From contig OZ242278.1 in NCBI GenBank assembly GCA_965207475.1, forward strand, positions 496,001-560,000: DNA of 64,000 nt, in the 5' to 3' direction. The translations under genes and the position numbers were made by a program. Under the pieces are notes generated by a model that was given only the letters and a program-made list of their open reading frames with translations, had not been told where the DNA came from and ran no database searches. This document shows, in pieces, positions 16,702 to 26,378 of the stretch. Within the stretch, counting starts at the first letter, position 1. Each line of letters opens with the position of its first letter. The DNA is from WTFY01 sp011523795. GTDB lineage: Bacteria > Pseudomonadota > Gammaproteobacteria > UBA4575.

Positions 16702-17760
16702 TTATTGGCCTGCCACATCCTTGCGGAACTGTGGAGTGACACCATAGAATGGCCCGATAAACACGACTTCACTGTCGTTCGCGGTCCTGAACGAACCGCC
16801 AGCCGTACCGCCCACCAACCTAGAGACATCGTTGCTGTCCGCAAGGGTCGAGAACTTGCCGCTCCACGATCCCTCTGAGGATACAATGTCCCGGTGTGGA
16901 TTCGTGATCTTCACACCTGATCCTGAGAACGTGCCGTCCGGCCGGATAGGCAGCTCAAGAAGGTCGGCACGATAGGTTGAAGGCGCTGCAAATTTAGTCA
17001 CAAAAGTATTGTCCACGGCCATCACAATGTCCCCCTCCAGGGAAATATTGTCTACCACGCCCGCGATGGTCATGTCTGAAAAGTCTGCAGTAAACGTCAC
17101 GTCTCCCATGTATTCCCCATATTGTCGGATGGCAAAAGGAAGTCCGGATATGACCATCGCATCCGGCTCGGTAATCAAGGAAACAAACAGCCCCCGGGTT
17201 TCACCGTTATAGGTCGCGGTGCCGAGTTCAGGCAGGACGGGCGTATCCATGAACTCGGGGCCGTCCATGAAAGCTCCCACTTCAACCGAAGTGATCGTTT
17301 CAAATGCATCCTCCACGCGACCACTGGGTATGGGATTGGCCTTGCGTTCTCCTTCAACATGAATCCACCAGCCCCCCGCAGTATAGTCTGAAAAGTCGTC
17401 ATTGCCCCATGAGATATCTACCGTGGCCGTGGTGATGCTCCCCGTACCCTGATCTGTAATGCGTGAGTGGATACGAGGTCTTCCAGCCCTGTCGGTCTGG
17501 TTGGGGTCATGTTCTGTCACCACGTGCTGGCTGCTGTCTAGCGTCAGCGTGCTGCGGTCCTGCCGAGTGACGGTCAAAACCACGTCCGTACCATCGAATA
17601 TACTACGAACTGCCTCGGAAGCAGGTATCCGGTTCGCAGCATCACGTGCACCTGCAATGGTAGTGGTCAAGGGCTCCGGTACAAAGGGGCTCCCGCCACC
17701 ACCACATGCAGTCAAAATGAACGCAGAAACGAATAGAGCTAGAATGTAGACTGGCTTCAT
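16702..17760 (-). CDS. TbpB-like surface lipoprotein 2 (larger)
   Basis: A 352-aa lipoprotein with signal MKPVYILALFVSAFILTAC and a Gly-rich tether (GGGGS) after the lipobox cysteine. The C-terminal part has EGSWSGKFSTLADSN, GGTAGGSFRTANDSEVVFIG and PFYG, again resembling a TbpB/fHbp-type eight-stranded barrel; the N-terminal part is beta-rich and unlike lipoprotein 1. It is probably an outer-membrane surface lipoprotein. A GGAGG-like site lies before the ATG. The function is not known. Confidence 0.6.
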   Translation of the reverse strand: MKPVYILALFVSAFILTACGGGGSPFVPEPLTTTIAGARDAANRIPASEAVRSIFDGTDVVLTVTRQDRSTLTLDSSQHVVTEHDPNQTDRAGRPRIHSRITDQGTGSITTATVDISWGNDDFSDYTAGGWWIHVEGERKANPIPSGRVEDAFETITSVEVGAFMDGPEFMDTPVLPELGTATYNGETRGLFVSLITEPDAMVISGLPFAIRQYGEYMGDVTFTADFSDMTIAGVVDNISLEGDIVMAVDNTFVTKFAAPSTYRADLLELPIRPDGTFSGSGVKITNPHRDIVSSEGSWSGKFSTLADSNDVSRLVGGTAGGSFRTANDSEVVFIGPFYGVTPQFRKDVAGQ

Positions 17761-18092
17761 AGAAGATCCTCCTTAAGTAGGCTGAAGGTTAAACAGAATG
17801 TGTAGAAAAAGCCAGAAAGTGCCATGCCGGAATCGCACAGCCGGCCTGGAGCAAGTACGTATCCACAAAAGCATAGAAAGGATTTGGAAATTAAATACCA
17901 GAAAATATTTTAGAATCTTGAACATGGGCTGTTTTCGTGAAGTCACGTTGGGCAACCAAGATAAGGCATGCCACAGGCAAAGACGGTTACTTTGCACACA
18001 CTGCAAGAAATTCTGGAATTATCCGAGACTGTCATGTCTCCCGCTTTATTCAAACTCTGGAGCATGACAGTACACTCAAAATCTTACTTTTT
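17761..18092. other. Intergenic, no gene seen
   Basis: A 332-base gap between lipoprotein 2 and the barrel gene on the same strand. I see only the ribosome binding site of lipoprotein 2 at its left edge; no ORF, repeat or strong hairpin. Confidence 0.5.
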
Positions 18093-19058
18093 TTAGAACT
18101 GGTACTTGAGATTCATGCTAACGGCAAACATCTCGATGCCGTCAAGCTTGATACGCCCACTCACATGTTCCCGGTCACCTCCGGCGGCCTGTGCCGGGGT
18201 ACGCAGGTAGGGCGGGTGGCCACGCAACGGATTCCACACGACCCCTCCATCAACGAAGGAATCAAAATCGACCCAACGGCCCTTGACCCCCAGCATCAAC
18301 GACTCGGTCAACTCGTAGTCCACTCCTGCCAATATCTGATAGCCAAACAGCGTATCGTCTAGCTCTGTATCTGCGTGACTGGATGTGCTGGCAAGATTTG
18401 CCCTGACTTCCGCTGCATTGGGCAAACCTTCTCCGGTCGTGATCGCACTTGCATCGCTGTTTCTCGCCCACAAGCTGCCATACTCCGCTTCGGTAAACCC
18501 GAAGCCCACACCCACCCCGACATACGGCGTGAATTTGCTGTCACCGGCAAAATCCATGTACAGGTTGGCAAACAGGTTGTGTGAGGTGAGGCTGCCGAGA
18601 CGGTCAACCGTCCTCACAAGTTCCTGCGCAAGCTTGTCGCCCTGTACACCCGAGGCCCTGGGCACATCAGAAGTTTCGTCATAGCCGGTATCGCGGTAGA
18701 AGTACTCCAGTTCTACACGGAAACGGGAGTCACGAAAGCGATAGCCGATTGCCGTACCAAACAGAACGCCCTCGTCAGAGCTGATACTATTTCTCCAACC
18801 ACCTGCCGCTCCCCGGTTCGGTCCGGTACAGTTGTAGCTCTCATACCCTGGAGTCTGCGTGACCGTTTCGTACATGGGATTGATGTATCCGTCGCACACA
18901 CTGGCCCGATCGTTACTTTTCCCGGCCACATCCACTGACCCGCCGAAATTCATGCCCAGTTCACTGCTGAGATAGAATCCTTCGGCGTGCACAGGGCTCA
19001 CAATGCAAAAAGCGGTCAGAGTAACCAGTGAAATCCCAAACGAGAAAAGCCTGTTCAT
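18093..19058 (-). CDS. Outer-membrane beta-barrel surface antigen, paralogue 1
   Basis: A 321-aa outer-membrane protein. A 25-residue signal peptide (to VHAEGF) is followed by alternating strands and a C-terminal LKYQF ending in Phe, the BAM recognition pattern. Blocks shared with two paralogues include SDEGVLFGTAIGYRFRDSRF, ELEYFYRDTGYDE, SHNLFANLYMDFAGDSKF and DTLFGYQILAGVDYELTESL. Strand count suggests an 8- to 10-stranded barrel with long loops. The cysteine pair near residue 50-70 is shared. It lies just outside the left end of the island while its paralogues lie just inside. Confidence 0.75.
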   Translation of the reverse strand: MNRLFSFGISLVTLTAFCIVSPVHAEGFYLSSELGMNFGGSVDVAGKSNDRASVCDGYINPMYETVTQTPGYESYNCTGPNRGAAGGWRNSISSDEGVLFGTAIGYRFRDSRFRVELEYFYRDTGYDETSDVPRASGVQGDKLAQELVRTVDRLGSLTSHNLFANLYMDFAGDSKFTPYVGVGVGFGFTEAEYGSLWARNSDASAITTGEGLPNAAEVRANLASTSSHADTELDDTLFGYQILAGVDYELTESLMLGVKGRWVDFDSFVDGGVVWNPLRGHPPYLRTPAQAAGGDREHVSGRIKLDGIEMFAVSMNLKYQF

Positions 19059-19452
19059 GCTTACACCTTCCTTAAATTCTTCTCCAGTTCATTGATTCCT
19101 ATGTACTGAAATTCACATGCAGAAGTCAGTTCATACACTAGCAAGATATCCATGTTTTTGGTGTGATGAACCTGACCAATTTCATGTTTTTTACATGATT
19201 TACAGGGGTAGTGCTGTATTTGAATCATGACTCAACGAAGAAGGCCTGCAGGTGCCTGGAAATCACAAGCCCCACAAGCGTTTATATGCTCCTAAACATT
19301 CCATCCTCTAGGTGCGCTCCATGTATCCGAGCCATACCTTGAGTGTGGATTTCGTCCAGGATCGGCTGCCCCAGGATATCGCTGAAAGAAGCATGGAGAG
19401 AGGCATGATGTGCCGGGTCGAACCCGTGGGAACAACCCCTTCGCTGCAAAAG

Positions 19453-19497
19453 TGTTACCCATGTCCCCGGTATAACCTGTTACCTATGTCCCTGGTA
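19453..19497. repeat. Tandem 20-bp repeats, IS-terminus remnant
   Basis: TGTTACCCATGTCCCCGGTA at 19453 is repeated at 19478 as TGTTACCTATGTCCCTGGTA, a 25-base period with two mismatches. Repeats of this form are found at the termini of IS481/IS21-type elements, so this is probably an IS end left beside the island boundary. No transposase remains here. The rest of 19059-19510 holds nothing else I can identify. Confidence 0.45.
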
Positions 19498-19510
19498 AGG
19501 ACCATTTTGA

Positions 19511-19559
19511 AATGGTGGGTCGTATAGGATTCGAACCTATGACCATCGGGTTAAAAGCC
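19511..19559 (-). repeat. Island left attachment site (tRNA-Lys 3' end copy)
   Basis: Forty-nine bases are identical to 46791-46839, which is the 3' end of tRNA-Lys including CCA, T-arm, variable loop and part of the anticodon arm. Here the sequence departs from tRNA after AAAAGCC, so no functional tRNA is present. Site-specific integration into tRNA genes leaves exactly this direct repeat at the far end of the inserted element. Confidence 0.88.
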
Positions 19560-19684
19560 TCAAATTAGAGGAAATATCTATTTATTAATCAGTCGCTTAT
19601 GGCGTTTGCCCATCTGATACCGTAACTGACTAATCAATCACTTACAGTCTACTGCAAGCTCAAGCTGGTACAAATCTAGCACAG
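19555..19684. repeat. Island-end repeat, copy A
   Basis: A 130-base segment starting at the tRNA-derived AAGCCTC and ending in GGTACAAATCTAGCACA is about 80% identical by eye to 38465-38594. Shared landmarks are TGACTAATCAATCACTTACA and the CAAATCTAGCACA end. It is the element-side flank of the left attachment site; its second copy marks another element end. Confidence 0.75.
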
Positions 19685-19788
19685 TCCTGATTAGAACCCT
19701 TCAGCATGAAAACTTGGCAGCTAAGACATTGCATCCCGTAATCATATCAAGATAAGGAAATTATGTAGCAAAATCCGTGAATGTAAAG

Positions 19789-19850
19789 TGTGCGCCAGCT
19801 TCACCACATAAGAAGCGGTTCCAAACAATCCACGGTTCCACCGGCGCACA
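19789..19850. repeat. Dispersed repeat with TGTGCGCC...GGCGCACA arms
   Basis: Eight-base perfect arms enclose a segment reading CAGCTTCACCACATAAGAAG and onward to GGTTCCACC. A similar segment occurs at about 37029-37093, and a shortened form lacking about 32 internal bases occurs at 28248-28272, at the end of the DUF805 gene. All lie within the island. It may be a small non-autonomous element or a recombination footprint. Confidence 0.4.
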
Positions 19851-19965
19851 ACCACGAAAATCAAACATGTACGATCATATTATCAGTTTATGTTACTTTT
19901 GTATCTAATTCCCTCCTTAAGGTTAGATTGCCTAGTTAGGGATATAATCCCCCAAATTTAATTCA

Positions 19966-20292
19966 GTGGCAGATTCAGGCTTGCTGGCCGAAGTGAAATC
20001 CATAATACACCTGCTCATGTCAATGGGATTAATATACAGGCTGCTCGCTTCTCCCAGGATGGCCGATACACCGACCATTGGCCTGATCGTCAAAACCGAC
20101 ACCAATTCGTTCTTCGTGAAGATGAAGGAAGCTGCTAGGATCGAGGTAGTGGTCGAATTTATCAGGACAGGGAAGAAACCTGAGAATACACCCGGTCTGG
20201 ACTTCCATGATACCGGTGTGACGCTGGTGACCGACGAACTGGCCCCTGGAATCCCATCCATTTCTTCCAAACAGAATCTGAAAGCATACTGA
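19966..20292 (+). pseudogene. Sugar ABC transporter substrate-binding protein with internal deletion
   Basis: The 108-residue frame joins two parts of a periplasmic sugar-binding protein. TPTIGLIVKTDTNSFFVKMK is the usual mature N-terminus. It is followed almost at once by VVEFIRTGKKPENTPGLDFH and DTGVTLVTDELAPGIPSIS, the usual C-terminus. About 200 central residues are missing, and the start has no convincing signal peptide. It cannot bind a sugar and is best read as a decayed fragment of an imported or lost transporter. Confidence 0.65.
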
Positions 20293-20378
20293 GGATAGGC
20301 CGACACATCGCATAGATGAACGGCTCTGCATGAAACTGCAGTTTCATGCAAAAACTTCCCTCCTGCACGCAGGTATTT

Positions 20379-21332
20379 CTAGAATCGATACTTGAGGTTC
20401 AGGCTGATCCCGAACATCTCAATATCGTTCACCTTGAGATGATAGGTCACAGGCTCACTGCCATCCTTGCGAAGATTGGACACATGACTGCGTAATTGAT
20501 CCCATGTGTCGCGGTCCTTGAAGGAACTGTAGTGAACCCAGCGCCCCTTGATCCCCAGCATCAATGTGTCGGTGAGCACATAGTCTGCACCTGCAAGTAC
20601 CTGATACCCGAACAGGGTATCCTCAAGTTCCTCACTTTCAGTGGTTGTTGTACCGGCAAGGTTGCGTTGGATTGCGGTAGGAACACCGTTGGGTACCGTA
20701 GGACAGGAAGCAGGATCGCTTCCGGTCCGGATGGCACACGGATCAACGTTGCGCGCCCATAGGGCAGCGTACTCCAGATCGGTAAACCCAAAGCCTATCC
20801 CAAACCCGATGTAAGGTACAAACCTGCTGTCTTGCACAAAGTCCAGGTACAGGTTGGCGAACAGATTGTGCGAGGTGAGACTGTCGATGCGCTGCATCGC
20901 CGTCTGGAGCTCATTGCGTGACTTGTCATAGGTTCCGACAGTTCCAACCGGCGTGTGGTAGGTATCGTCATAGCCGGTATCACGATAGAAATACTCCAGC
21001 TCGATCCGAAACCGGGACTCCCTCAACCGCTGCCCGAGCGCAATGCCAAGCAAAACTCCTTCATCAGAACTGAAGTTGCCCTGAATCGCATCACCGATAC
21101 GCGGTACAGTGCAATCTGGCCCACCGTCAGTGCCTGTGAGCAAAGCATAGTCCGGATTGATGTACTCGTCACAAACGCTGGGGCGGTCATTATCACGCCC
21201 ATTGATATCCAGTGACTCACCAAAATTTCTCCCCAGGTCACTGCTGAGATAGAAGCCACCAGCCTGTATCGGACATGCTATCCAGCCTGCAAAACCTGCT
21301 GCCAAGGCTGCAAATACATAACATCTGTTCAT
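20379..21332 (-). CDS. Outer-membrane beta-barrel surface antigen, paralogue 2
   Basis: A 317-aa paralogue of the gene at 18093. It has a signal peptide to about residue 25 (PIQAGGFYLSSDLGRNFGES), the SDEGVLLGIALGQRLRESRF and ELEYFYRDTGYDD blocks, SHNLFANLYLDFVQDSRFVP, DTLFGYQVLAGADYVLTDTL and a terminal LKYRF. The conserved core strands are close to paralogue 1, whereas the loop sequences (residues about 50-75, 130-150, 200-225, 265-290) differ in length and composition, as expected for surface-exposed variable loops. Confidence 0.75.
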   Translation of the reverse strand: MNRCYVFAALAAGFAGWIACPIQAGGFYLSSDLGRNFGESLDINGRDNDRPSVCDEYINPDYALLTGTDGGPDCTVPRIGDAIQGNFSSDEGVLLGIALGQRLRESRFRIELEYFYRDTGYDDTYHTPVGTVGTYDKSRNELQTAMQRIDSLTSHNLFANLYLDFVQDSRFVPYIGFGIGFGFTDLEYAALWARNVDPCAIRTGSDPASCPTVPNGVPTAIQRNLAGTTTTESEELEDTLFGYQVLAGADYVLTDTLMLGIKGRWVHYSSFKDRDTWDQLRSHVSNLRKDGSEPVTYHLKVNDIEMFGISLNLKYRF

Positions 21333-21470
21333 GCTCTTTTCCTATCCCTATTCCGGTGACCTTCCGCATTGGAATCTACCACTTTAACTTATTCATAACA
21401 TTGAGTACTGGCACACGGGAGTTGACAAGCCAGTGTTCCCAATACAGGTCATACCCAAAAAGTGATCTGT

Positions 21471-22397
21471 TCAGAACTGGTACTTCAGGTTCACGCTGAT
21501 TGCAAACATCTCAATATCATCAAGCTTGACCTTCCCTTCTACAAACTCCCTGTCGCCCCCATCTGCCTGTTCCGAGGTTTGCAGGTAAGGCGCATGACCG
21601 CGCAATGGATTCCACCCCTCTCACTCAACGAGTCATAATCCACCCAGCGCCCCTTGATCCCCAGCATTAACGTGTCGGTCAGTGCATAGTCGACCCCTGC
21701 GACCAACTGGTACCCGAACAGCGTATCTTCCAGTTGCTTCTGTGTAACACTGGCCGTGCCCACCAGATTCGTATGGATTTCCTGTGTGTTGGGCAGCCCT
21801 GCCCCGGTCTCAATCCGGCTCGCATCCAGGTTTCTGGCCCACACGGAACTGTAGTCCCCTCGATCAGCCCCACCCCGATATACGGGGTAAACCTGCTCTC
21901 GTTCGCAAAGTCTGCATACAGATTTACAAACAGGTTGTGGGAAACCAAGCTGTCAATTGCCCTGATAATTTCCTGTTCCAGCTTGTCGCTGTTCTCCCCT
22001 GCTCCGCCGTGCACATCGGAGATCTCGTCATAACCGGTATCCCGGTAGAAATACTTCAGTTCCATGCGGAACATGGAATCGTTCAGATGGTACCCGAGAG
22101 CCGCACCGAACAATACCCCCCTCGTCAGCACTGAACCCGTTCCTCCAGCCGCCGGTTGAACCTCGATTTGGACCTGTGCCCTGCCGTCCCCTCGACCTGA
22201 TCGTACCTGGGGTTGATGTAGCCGTCACATACGCTGGCACGATCATTACTCGATCCGTTCATGTCCAAGGACTCTCCAAAGTTCATGCCCAGTTCACGGC
22301 TGAGATAGAACTTTCCTGCCTGAACAGGCGTTATTGCCGAGAACAGGACCAACACACTGATCAAAGCTGTATACAAGAAATATCTGTTTATCCTCAA
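21471..22397 (-). pseudogene. Outer-membrane surface antigen paralogue 3, frameshifted
   Basis: The full-length homologue of the two neighbouring barrels can be followed from an intact start (MRINRYFLYTALISVLVLFS) to the terminal LKYQF, but in five different frame segments. The breaks fall near 22200, 22125, 21850 and 21620. The segments carry GPNRGSTGGWRNGFSADEG, LKYFYRDTGYDEISDVH, SHNLFVNLYADFANESRF, then DTLFGYQLVAGVDYALTDTL, and finally FVEGKVKLDDIEMFAISVN. With four shifts it cannot be expressed as a barrel. It could still donate sequence to its paralogues by recombination. Confidence 0.8.
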
Positions 22398-22614
22398 TCC
22401 TCCACCATGGCTGTGTTTTACCTGCCCTGCAAGTGACTACCCGGAGAACGGTGACCTCCAAATCGACGGGTGTATGCTCCTCGAACAGGTATGCTGTCAA
22501 TCCACTTCAGCAGAGTAAGAAGCAGTGCTTTCGAACCTGCCTATTCAAAACGGATTCCCTGCCCAATATACCAGTATCCAGGTACTCAATACCTTCACTG
22601 AGCAAATAGACTGG

Positions 22615-23100
22615 CTACCTGTGCCACTGGCAGTCTCTGGAGGTATTCACGACCCGCTCCTGCCCAAGATACTTCACCATGTACGCACAACCCCCCTGGA
22701 TGCCGGCATACTTGCCCGTGCCGCCCATGAACTCCCACTGGCCCCCACCGCCTCCACCGGTCTCGGTATTCCCATGATCGCGGATCCCACGAAAATTAAA
22801 GCTGTCCCCTGATGCATCCCGCATGGAACAATGGGCTTCCAGTACATACCGGCTTTCTGTTCGCTTCGCATAGACCAGACAGCTGGACCGGTAATACTCC
22901 TCCGCCACAAAGGGCTCTGCGGTACTTTCCAGAATCGTGCCGGTCCCTTCCAGTTCTCCAACGGTGAAAGACCGGTCCGGCCAGTCCATCGAATGGTAGT
23001 GTTTCTCCCATATCGTCATCATATCGAAGCTACCGGTATCCGCAGCTGTGACACCAGAGGATATTACAAGAAGGGCTGTAAGAAGCAGTGGCCTGATCAT
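22615..23100 (-). CDS. Secreted hypothetical protein with GTGKYAG motif
   Basis: A 161-aa exported protein: signal MIRPLLLTALLVISSGVTAA, then a beta-rich domain with a Gly-rich loop (TGGGGGGQWEF) followed by MGGTGKYAGIQGGCAYMVKY. The GGTGKYAGI block is typical of small lipocalin-like or allene-oxide-cyclase-like barrels. I chose ATG 23100 with GGTGA upstream. It lies 76 bases downstream of the autotransporter protease, same strand, so they may be co-transcribed. The function is unknown. Confidence 0.6.
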   Translation of the reverse strand: MIRPLLLTALLVISSGVTAADTGSFDMMTIWEKHYHSMDWPDRSFTVGELEGTGTILESTAEPFVAEEYYRSSCLVYAKRTESRYVLEAHCSMRDASGDSFNFRGIRDHGNTETGGGGGGQWEFMGGTGKYAGIQGGCAYMVKYLGQERVVNTSRDCQWHR

Positions 23101-23176
23101 GTACGTCACCGTGGAAGTGAGGAAGTCTATTGTCCAGTCAATATATCACACAAAAGTATTCAACCATGAACCATGG

Positions 23177-25783
23177 CTAGAATGCGCGGTGATAGCGACC
23201 CAGCAGTACAGCCTCATGTTCGCCCCGAACGTGTCCCGCATCATGCGAGACGATTCCAGCCAGATGCACCTGTCCGCCTGTCCAAGGACGGGACCAGGTC
23301 AACTCCAGGTCCAGCTGACGGCCTGAGGGTTCCAGGTCCACGGCGGCTTGCCTGATTTTGACCTGCCCGTCAGGGGTGCGACCCGCTACCCAGTGCAGCT
23401 TTACATGGCCTGCCTCTATGCGCAGCGGCTGGGATAACCGAAAAGCCCAACGCCCTCCCGCACGATCGAAGTCCTGACCGATGAGACCCAGTGCAAAGGA
23501 ACTGGCCCACAATTTCGATGGATCATGCATCATGCCGGGTTTTGACATTTTTGTATCACTCGTGCCTGCATGGGCGCTGACCAGCACACTCCAGCTATCG
23601 TTCAGGGGATGATGTACGGACAGCCCCACAGTACCAGTGTCCGCGCCGATTGCACCGAAGGCCCCGCTTGCCCGGCTGCCGATCAGCCCCCGGGCTTCGC
23701 TCAGCCATCCTGCCTGCAGAGCAAGGTATCCCCCATTGGGGTTGCCGAGTTGGTACTCCGCCAGAAAACCTGTGGTTTTGCTGGCCTCGGTATCGCGCCG
23801 TTCGCCGTACTGTGCCGTACCCTGGAAGGCGGCAATGCGCAATGCACCCGAACCGATACCGGCTGCATAGCCGATGTGAGCACCGTTACGTGTAAGGCTC
23901 AGAAACGGATTGGTGAAGGCGCTGTCATCAGTAAAGGTACCCGGCCCGATCAACCTGTTACCGCCTTCTGCCTTGCCATCGTCTGCATACAACCCGAACG
24001 GCCAGCCCGGGTGACTGCGAACTCCGAACTGCAGTTGCCCGCCTCCCAGAGGATGCGCCAGCATCAGGGAGCCGAGTGAGCCGGGATACGAGGCATTCGA
24101 GGTGCCCGAAATATGGTTGCCAGCCAGTAAACCCGAACCGTACTCGTCACCAATGCCTCCCGGGGTCGAGACCGCATCCAGGCGCAACCGAAACGCCATG
24201 GTGCCCGCTACCTCCCAAGCGGTGCTGCCCGGATCATGCCCCAGTGTCCTGAGACGCTCCTCAAGCGTAGGGGCAACATGGAGACGGAGATGATCGCGCA
24301 GCGGACAGAAAAACGGGGCATTCAGTGCATCGAAACTCGCTACCTCCTCAGATGCCAGCCCCTGCACCAGCGAGTCACCAAAGGCACCGCCAAGGTGAAT
24401 CATGCTGTTTGTGCTTGGGGCCGAGGGGCCGGAAAGTGAGACTCCGGCCAGCATCCGCATCTCGCCCACGGGCCTTGTTGCGGCATCCAGATCGAGAAAG
24501 CCCTGGCCGTACACGTCCGAGTCCGCATAGATACCTGTTTTGTCAGCTGTTGCCAGGATACGTTGCACGATCTCGTCGTTGCCGAGCTGATTGCGGTAGT
24601 GCTGTGCGAGCAGGCCGATCCCTCCCGTCACAAACGGTGCGGCAGAAGAGGTTCCAGACTCCTGGAGTCTGAGATAGCACTCCTTGGTGCCGCCCGGGCA
24701 ATAGAAGCCCGGTACGGGTCCGATAATGTCAACACCCGGTGCGGCCAGGCAAAATGCTTTCGCAATTCCGCAGCGATTGGAGAACTCCGCAATCACGCCT
24801 TGCGGATCCGTTGCCACCACCGCCAGGGAATGACCGCGCAACTCCGGAATGCGCACCGGAAGCCCGGCCACGATCTCAACCGAGGAGCCGGACTCAATCG
24901 AGCCATCCAGCTTGATCTCTCTGCGGGCATTGCCAGCCGCCCAGACATAAGCGGTGCGCTGACCTGCAGGCGTATCCCTCTGGGCGATGGCCTCAATCAC
25001 GTTGGGAAAACGCTCCAGCAATTCCTCAGCCCCGAAGTCCTCGATGTTGCCGGAAAGGCCAAAACTGGCATTGACGGCCGTGACCCTGGAATTCAAGCGG
25101 TTGAAGGCCGTTGCAAACTGCCCCTCAAGCACAGACTCAATGCCCTGGATCAACGCAGGAAGATTCAGAATCTGCTCAGGCGTAGGGTTCTCGGGAAGAA
25201 TGTCCTCGATGGTCTCATCAACACTGGGGAAGCCTACCGAGATGACCTTTGCATCGAAGGCGACACCGTGCACGGCAGACTCGTTTACGGGACTGTCATC
25301 GGGATCGGTACGCCTGTTCGCCGCCATGATGCCCCCCACAAAGGTGCCATGTCCAAGTGTACTCAGACAGGTGCCATCGGATGCACGATGCCCGCAGGTG
25401 CTGAAGTCGGGGTCATATCCCTCGATATTGGCAGACTCCAGCTTTCCCTCGAACTTGGGATGACCGGGATCGACTCCACTGTCGACAATGCCGAGTGTGA
25501 CGCCCTCACCAGTTGCACCGCGTGCGTAGGCATAGTGCGCCTTGACCTGATACAGTGCATGCTGGTTACGAAACTCGGGATGTGCAGCATATTCCTGTCG
25601 CAATGCCGCTTCTTGCATGACGGGATCAGGAACAGTTTGTGCTGGGTCGGGCCCGGCCTCACCACCTCCGCCGCAACCCGTCACGAGAATCAACAGCCCG
25701 CCAATCAACATCAAATAACGGACTGCCCGATACAGGATATGGCACCGCAGCCAAACAGACTCAGGGATAAGTCGTGTCGTCAT
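23177..25783 (-). CDS. Lipoprotein-type S8 subtilisin autotransporter
   Basis: An 868-aa type V secretion autotransporter. The signal ends in a lipobox (LLILVTGC) with a GGGGE tether. The subtilisin catalytic triad is visible: Asp in LGIVDSGVDPGH, His in GHGTFVGGIMAANR and Ser in GTSSAAPFVTGGIG. After a linker, the last ~280 residues form the translocator barrel, ending in VLLGRYHRAF. Neisserial NalP and Bordetella SphB1 share this layout and process other surface proteins. Here the gene stands among surface lipoproteins and barrels, which could be its substrates (inference). Confidence 0.88.
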   Translation of the reverse strand: MTTRLIPESVWLRCHILYRAVRYLMLIGGLLILVTGCGGGGEAGPDPAQTVPDPVMQEAALRQEYAAHPEFRNQHALYQVKAHYAYARGATGEGVTLGIVDSGVDPGHPKFEGKLESANIEGYDPDFSTCGHRASDGTCLSTLGHGTFVGGIMAANRRTDPDDSPVNESAVHGVAFDAKVISVGFPSVDETIEDILPENPTPEQILNLPALIQGIESVLEGQFATAFNRLNSRVTAVNASFGLSGNIEDFGAEELLERFPNVIEAIAQRDTPAGQRTAYVWAAGNARREIKLDGSIESGSSVEIVAGLPVRIPELRGHSLAVVATDPQGVIAEFSNRCGIAKAFCLAAPGVDIIGPVPGFYCPGGTKECYLRLQESGTSSAAPFVTGGIGLLAQHYRNQLGNDEIVQRILATADKTGIYADSDVYGQGFLDLDAATRPVGEMRMLAGVSLSGPSAPSTNSMIHLGGAFGDSLVQGLASEEVASFDALNAPFFCPLRDHLRLHVAPTLEERLRTLGHDPGSTAWEVAGTMAFRLRLDAVSTPGGIGDEYGSGLLAGNHISGTSNASYPGSLGSLMLAHPLGGGQLQFGVRSHPGWPFGLYADDGKAEGGNRLIGPGTFTDDSAFTNPFLSLTRNGAHIGYAAGIGSGALRIAAFQGTAQYGERRDTEASKTTGFLAEYQLGNPNGGYLALQAGWLSEARGLIGSRASGAFGAIGADTGTVGLSVHHPLNDSWSVLVSAHAGTSDTKMSKPGMMHDPSKLWASSFALGLIGQDFDRAGGRWAFRLSQPLRIEAGHVKLHWVAGRTPDGQVKIRQAAVDLEPSGRQLDLELTWSRPWTGGQVHLAGIVSHDAGHVRGEHEAVLLGRYHRAF

Positions 25784-26378
25784 GCAACGGAGCTATGCAG
25801 CCCGGAGTGATCCAGCCTCTGATCTAGCTGGCCTGGCAATGGGGTGTCTGGAGTGTGCAATCGAGATGTGGCATAGCTATACCGGTTGGGGTTATGGTGA
25901 ACCACGAAAGTGTAGCTTAAGATCCCAAGCTGTCAAACTGAGACACTACCTACCTGCTAGATAGGCGATCAGGCAAAGGCGGTAGATTCTTTTCCATAAG
26001 CAGATTCAGTAGGTCGCCCCCAGGCTATGTATCAAGTGTCGTGAGGCAGCTGTTCAGAGACTCGTCATGGAATTTGCCAGGAACGAGGAGTATACAATCT
26101 TCAGCTGTCTTGGAAAGACCGTTCATACCAGGCCGTACAACGCTCTCGGTGACCAAAACAGGTGTACTCCAAAAGCAGGTTACCGTCACATGCCTCGACT
26201 TCTGCAATTTTGATGTGCCTGCATACAAAAGTTGCCCAAGCAAGCGTCAGGCCTTCTTGTCGGCTTTCGGATTCACCCGCAGCAAAGATCTCACCATTGT
26301 CACGTATTGCGCCCATCTTCAAGTCCCTGGGTTTCAGACCTGCCTTGCTTTTCCGTTGCATGATTTAACATGCCTCAT
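25784..26378. other. Intergenic, decayed sequence
   Basis: A 595-base gap between the autotransporter start and the third TbpB-like lipoprotein. Minus-strand scraps occur in two frames over 26025-26361 (for example VEACDGNLLLEYTCFGH and VRPGMNGLSKTAEDC in different frames), suggesting a broken gene that I cannot identify. The autotransporter promoter should lie in its left part, but I see no strong consensus. Confidence 0.35.

Noticed and set aside
16684..16702. TATATAATCCCCC motifs at 16684, 19940, 36271 and 62322 as extra IS1595 ends
   Set aside because: They resemble the IS terminus only over about 12 A/T-rich bases, and two of them sit where a -10 promoter for the adjacent minus-strand gene would be expected.
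19511..19559. Second tRNA-Lys gene
   Set aside because: Only the 3' part is present; the sequence leaves the tRNA consensus after the anticodon stem, so it is an attachment-site copy.
19932..20351. Minus-strand frame of 139 codons over the sugar-binding-protein relic
   Set aside because: The plus strand matches both ends of a known binding-protein family, so the minus frame is its shadow.
24563..25810. Long plus-strand frame opposite the S8 autotransporter (415 codons)
   Set aside because: The minus strand has an intact catalytic triad, lipobox and barrel; the plus reading is a shadow without recognisable features.
26101..26361. Possible 86-aa minus-strand gene
   Set aside because: No ribosome binding site, no recognisable family, and an overlapping frame of equal quality; treated as decayed intergenic sequence.
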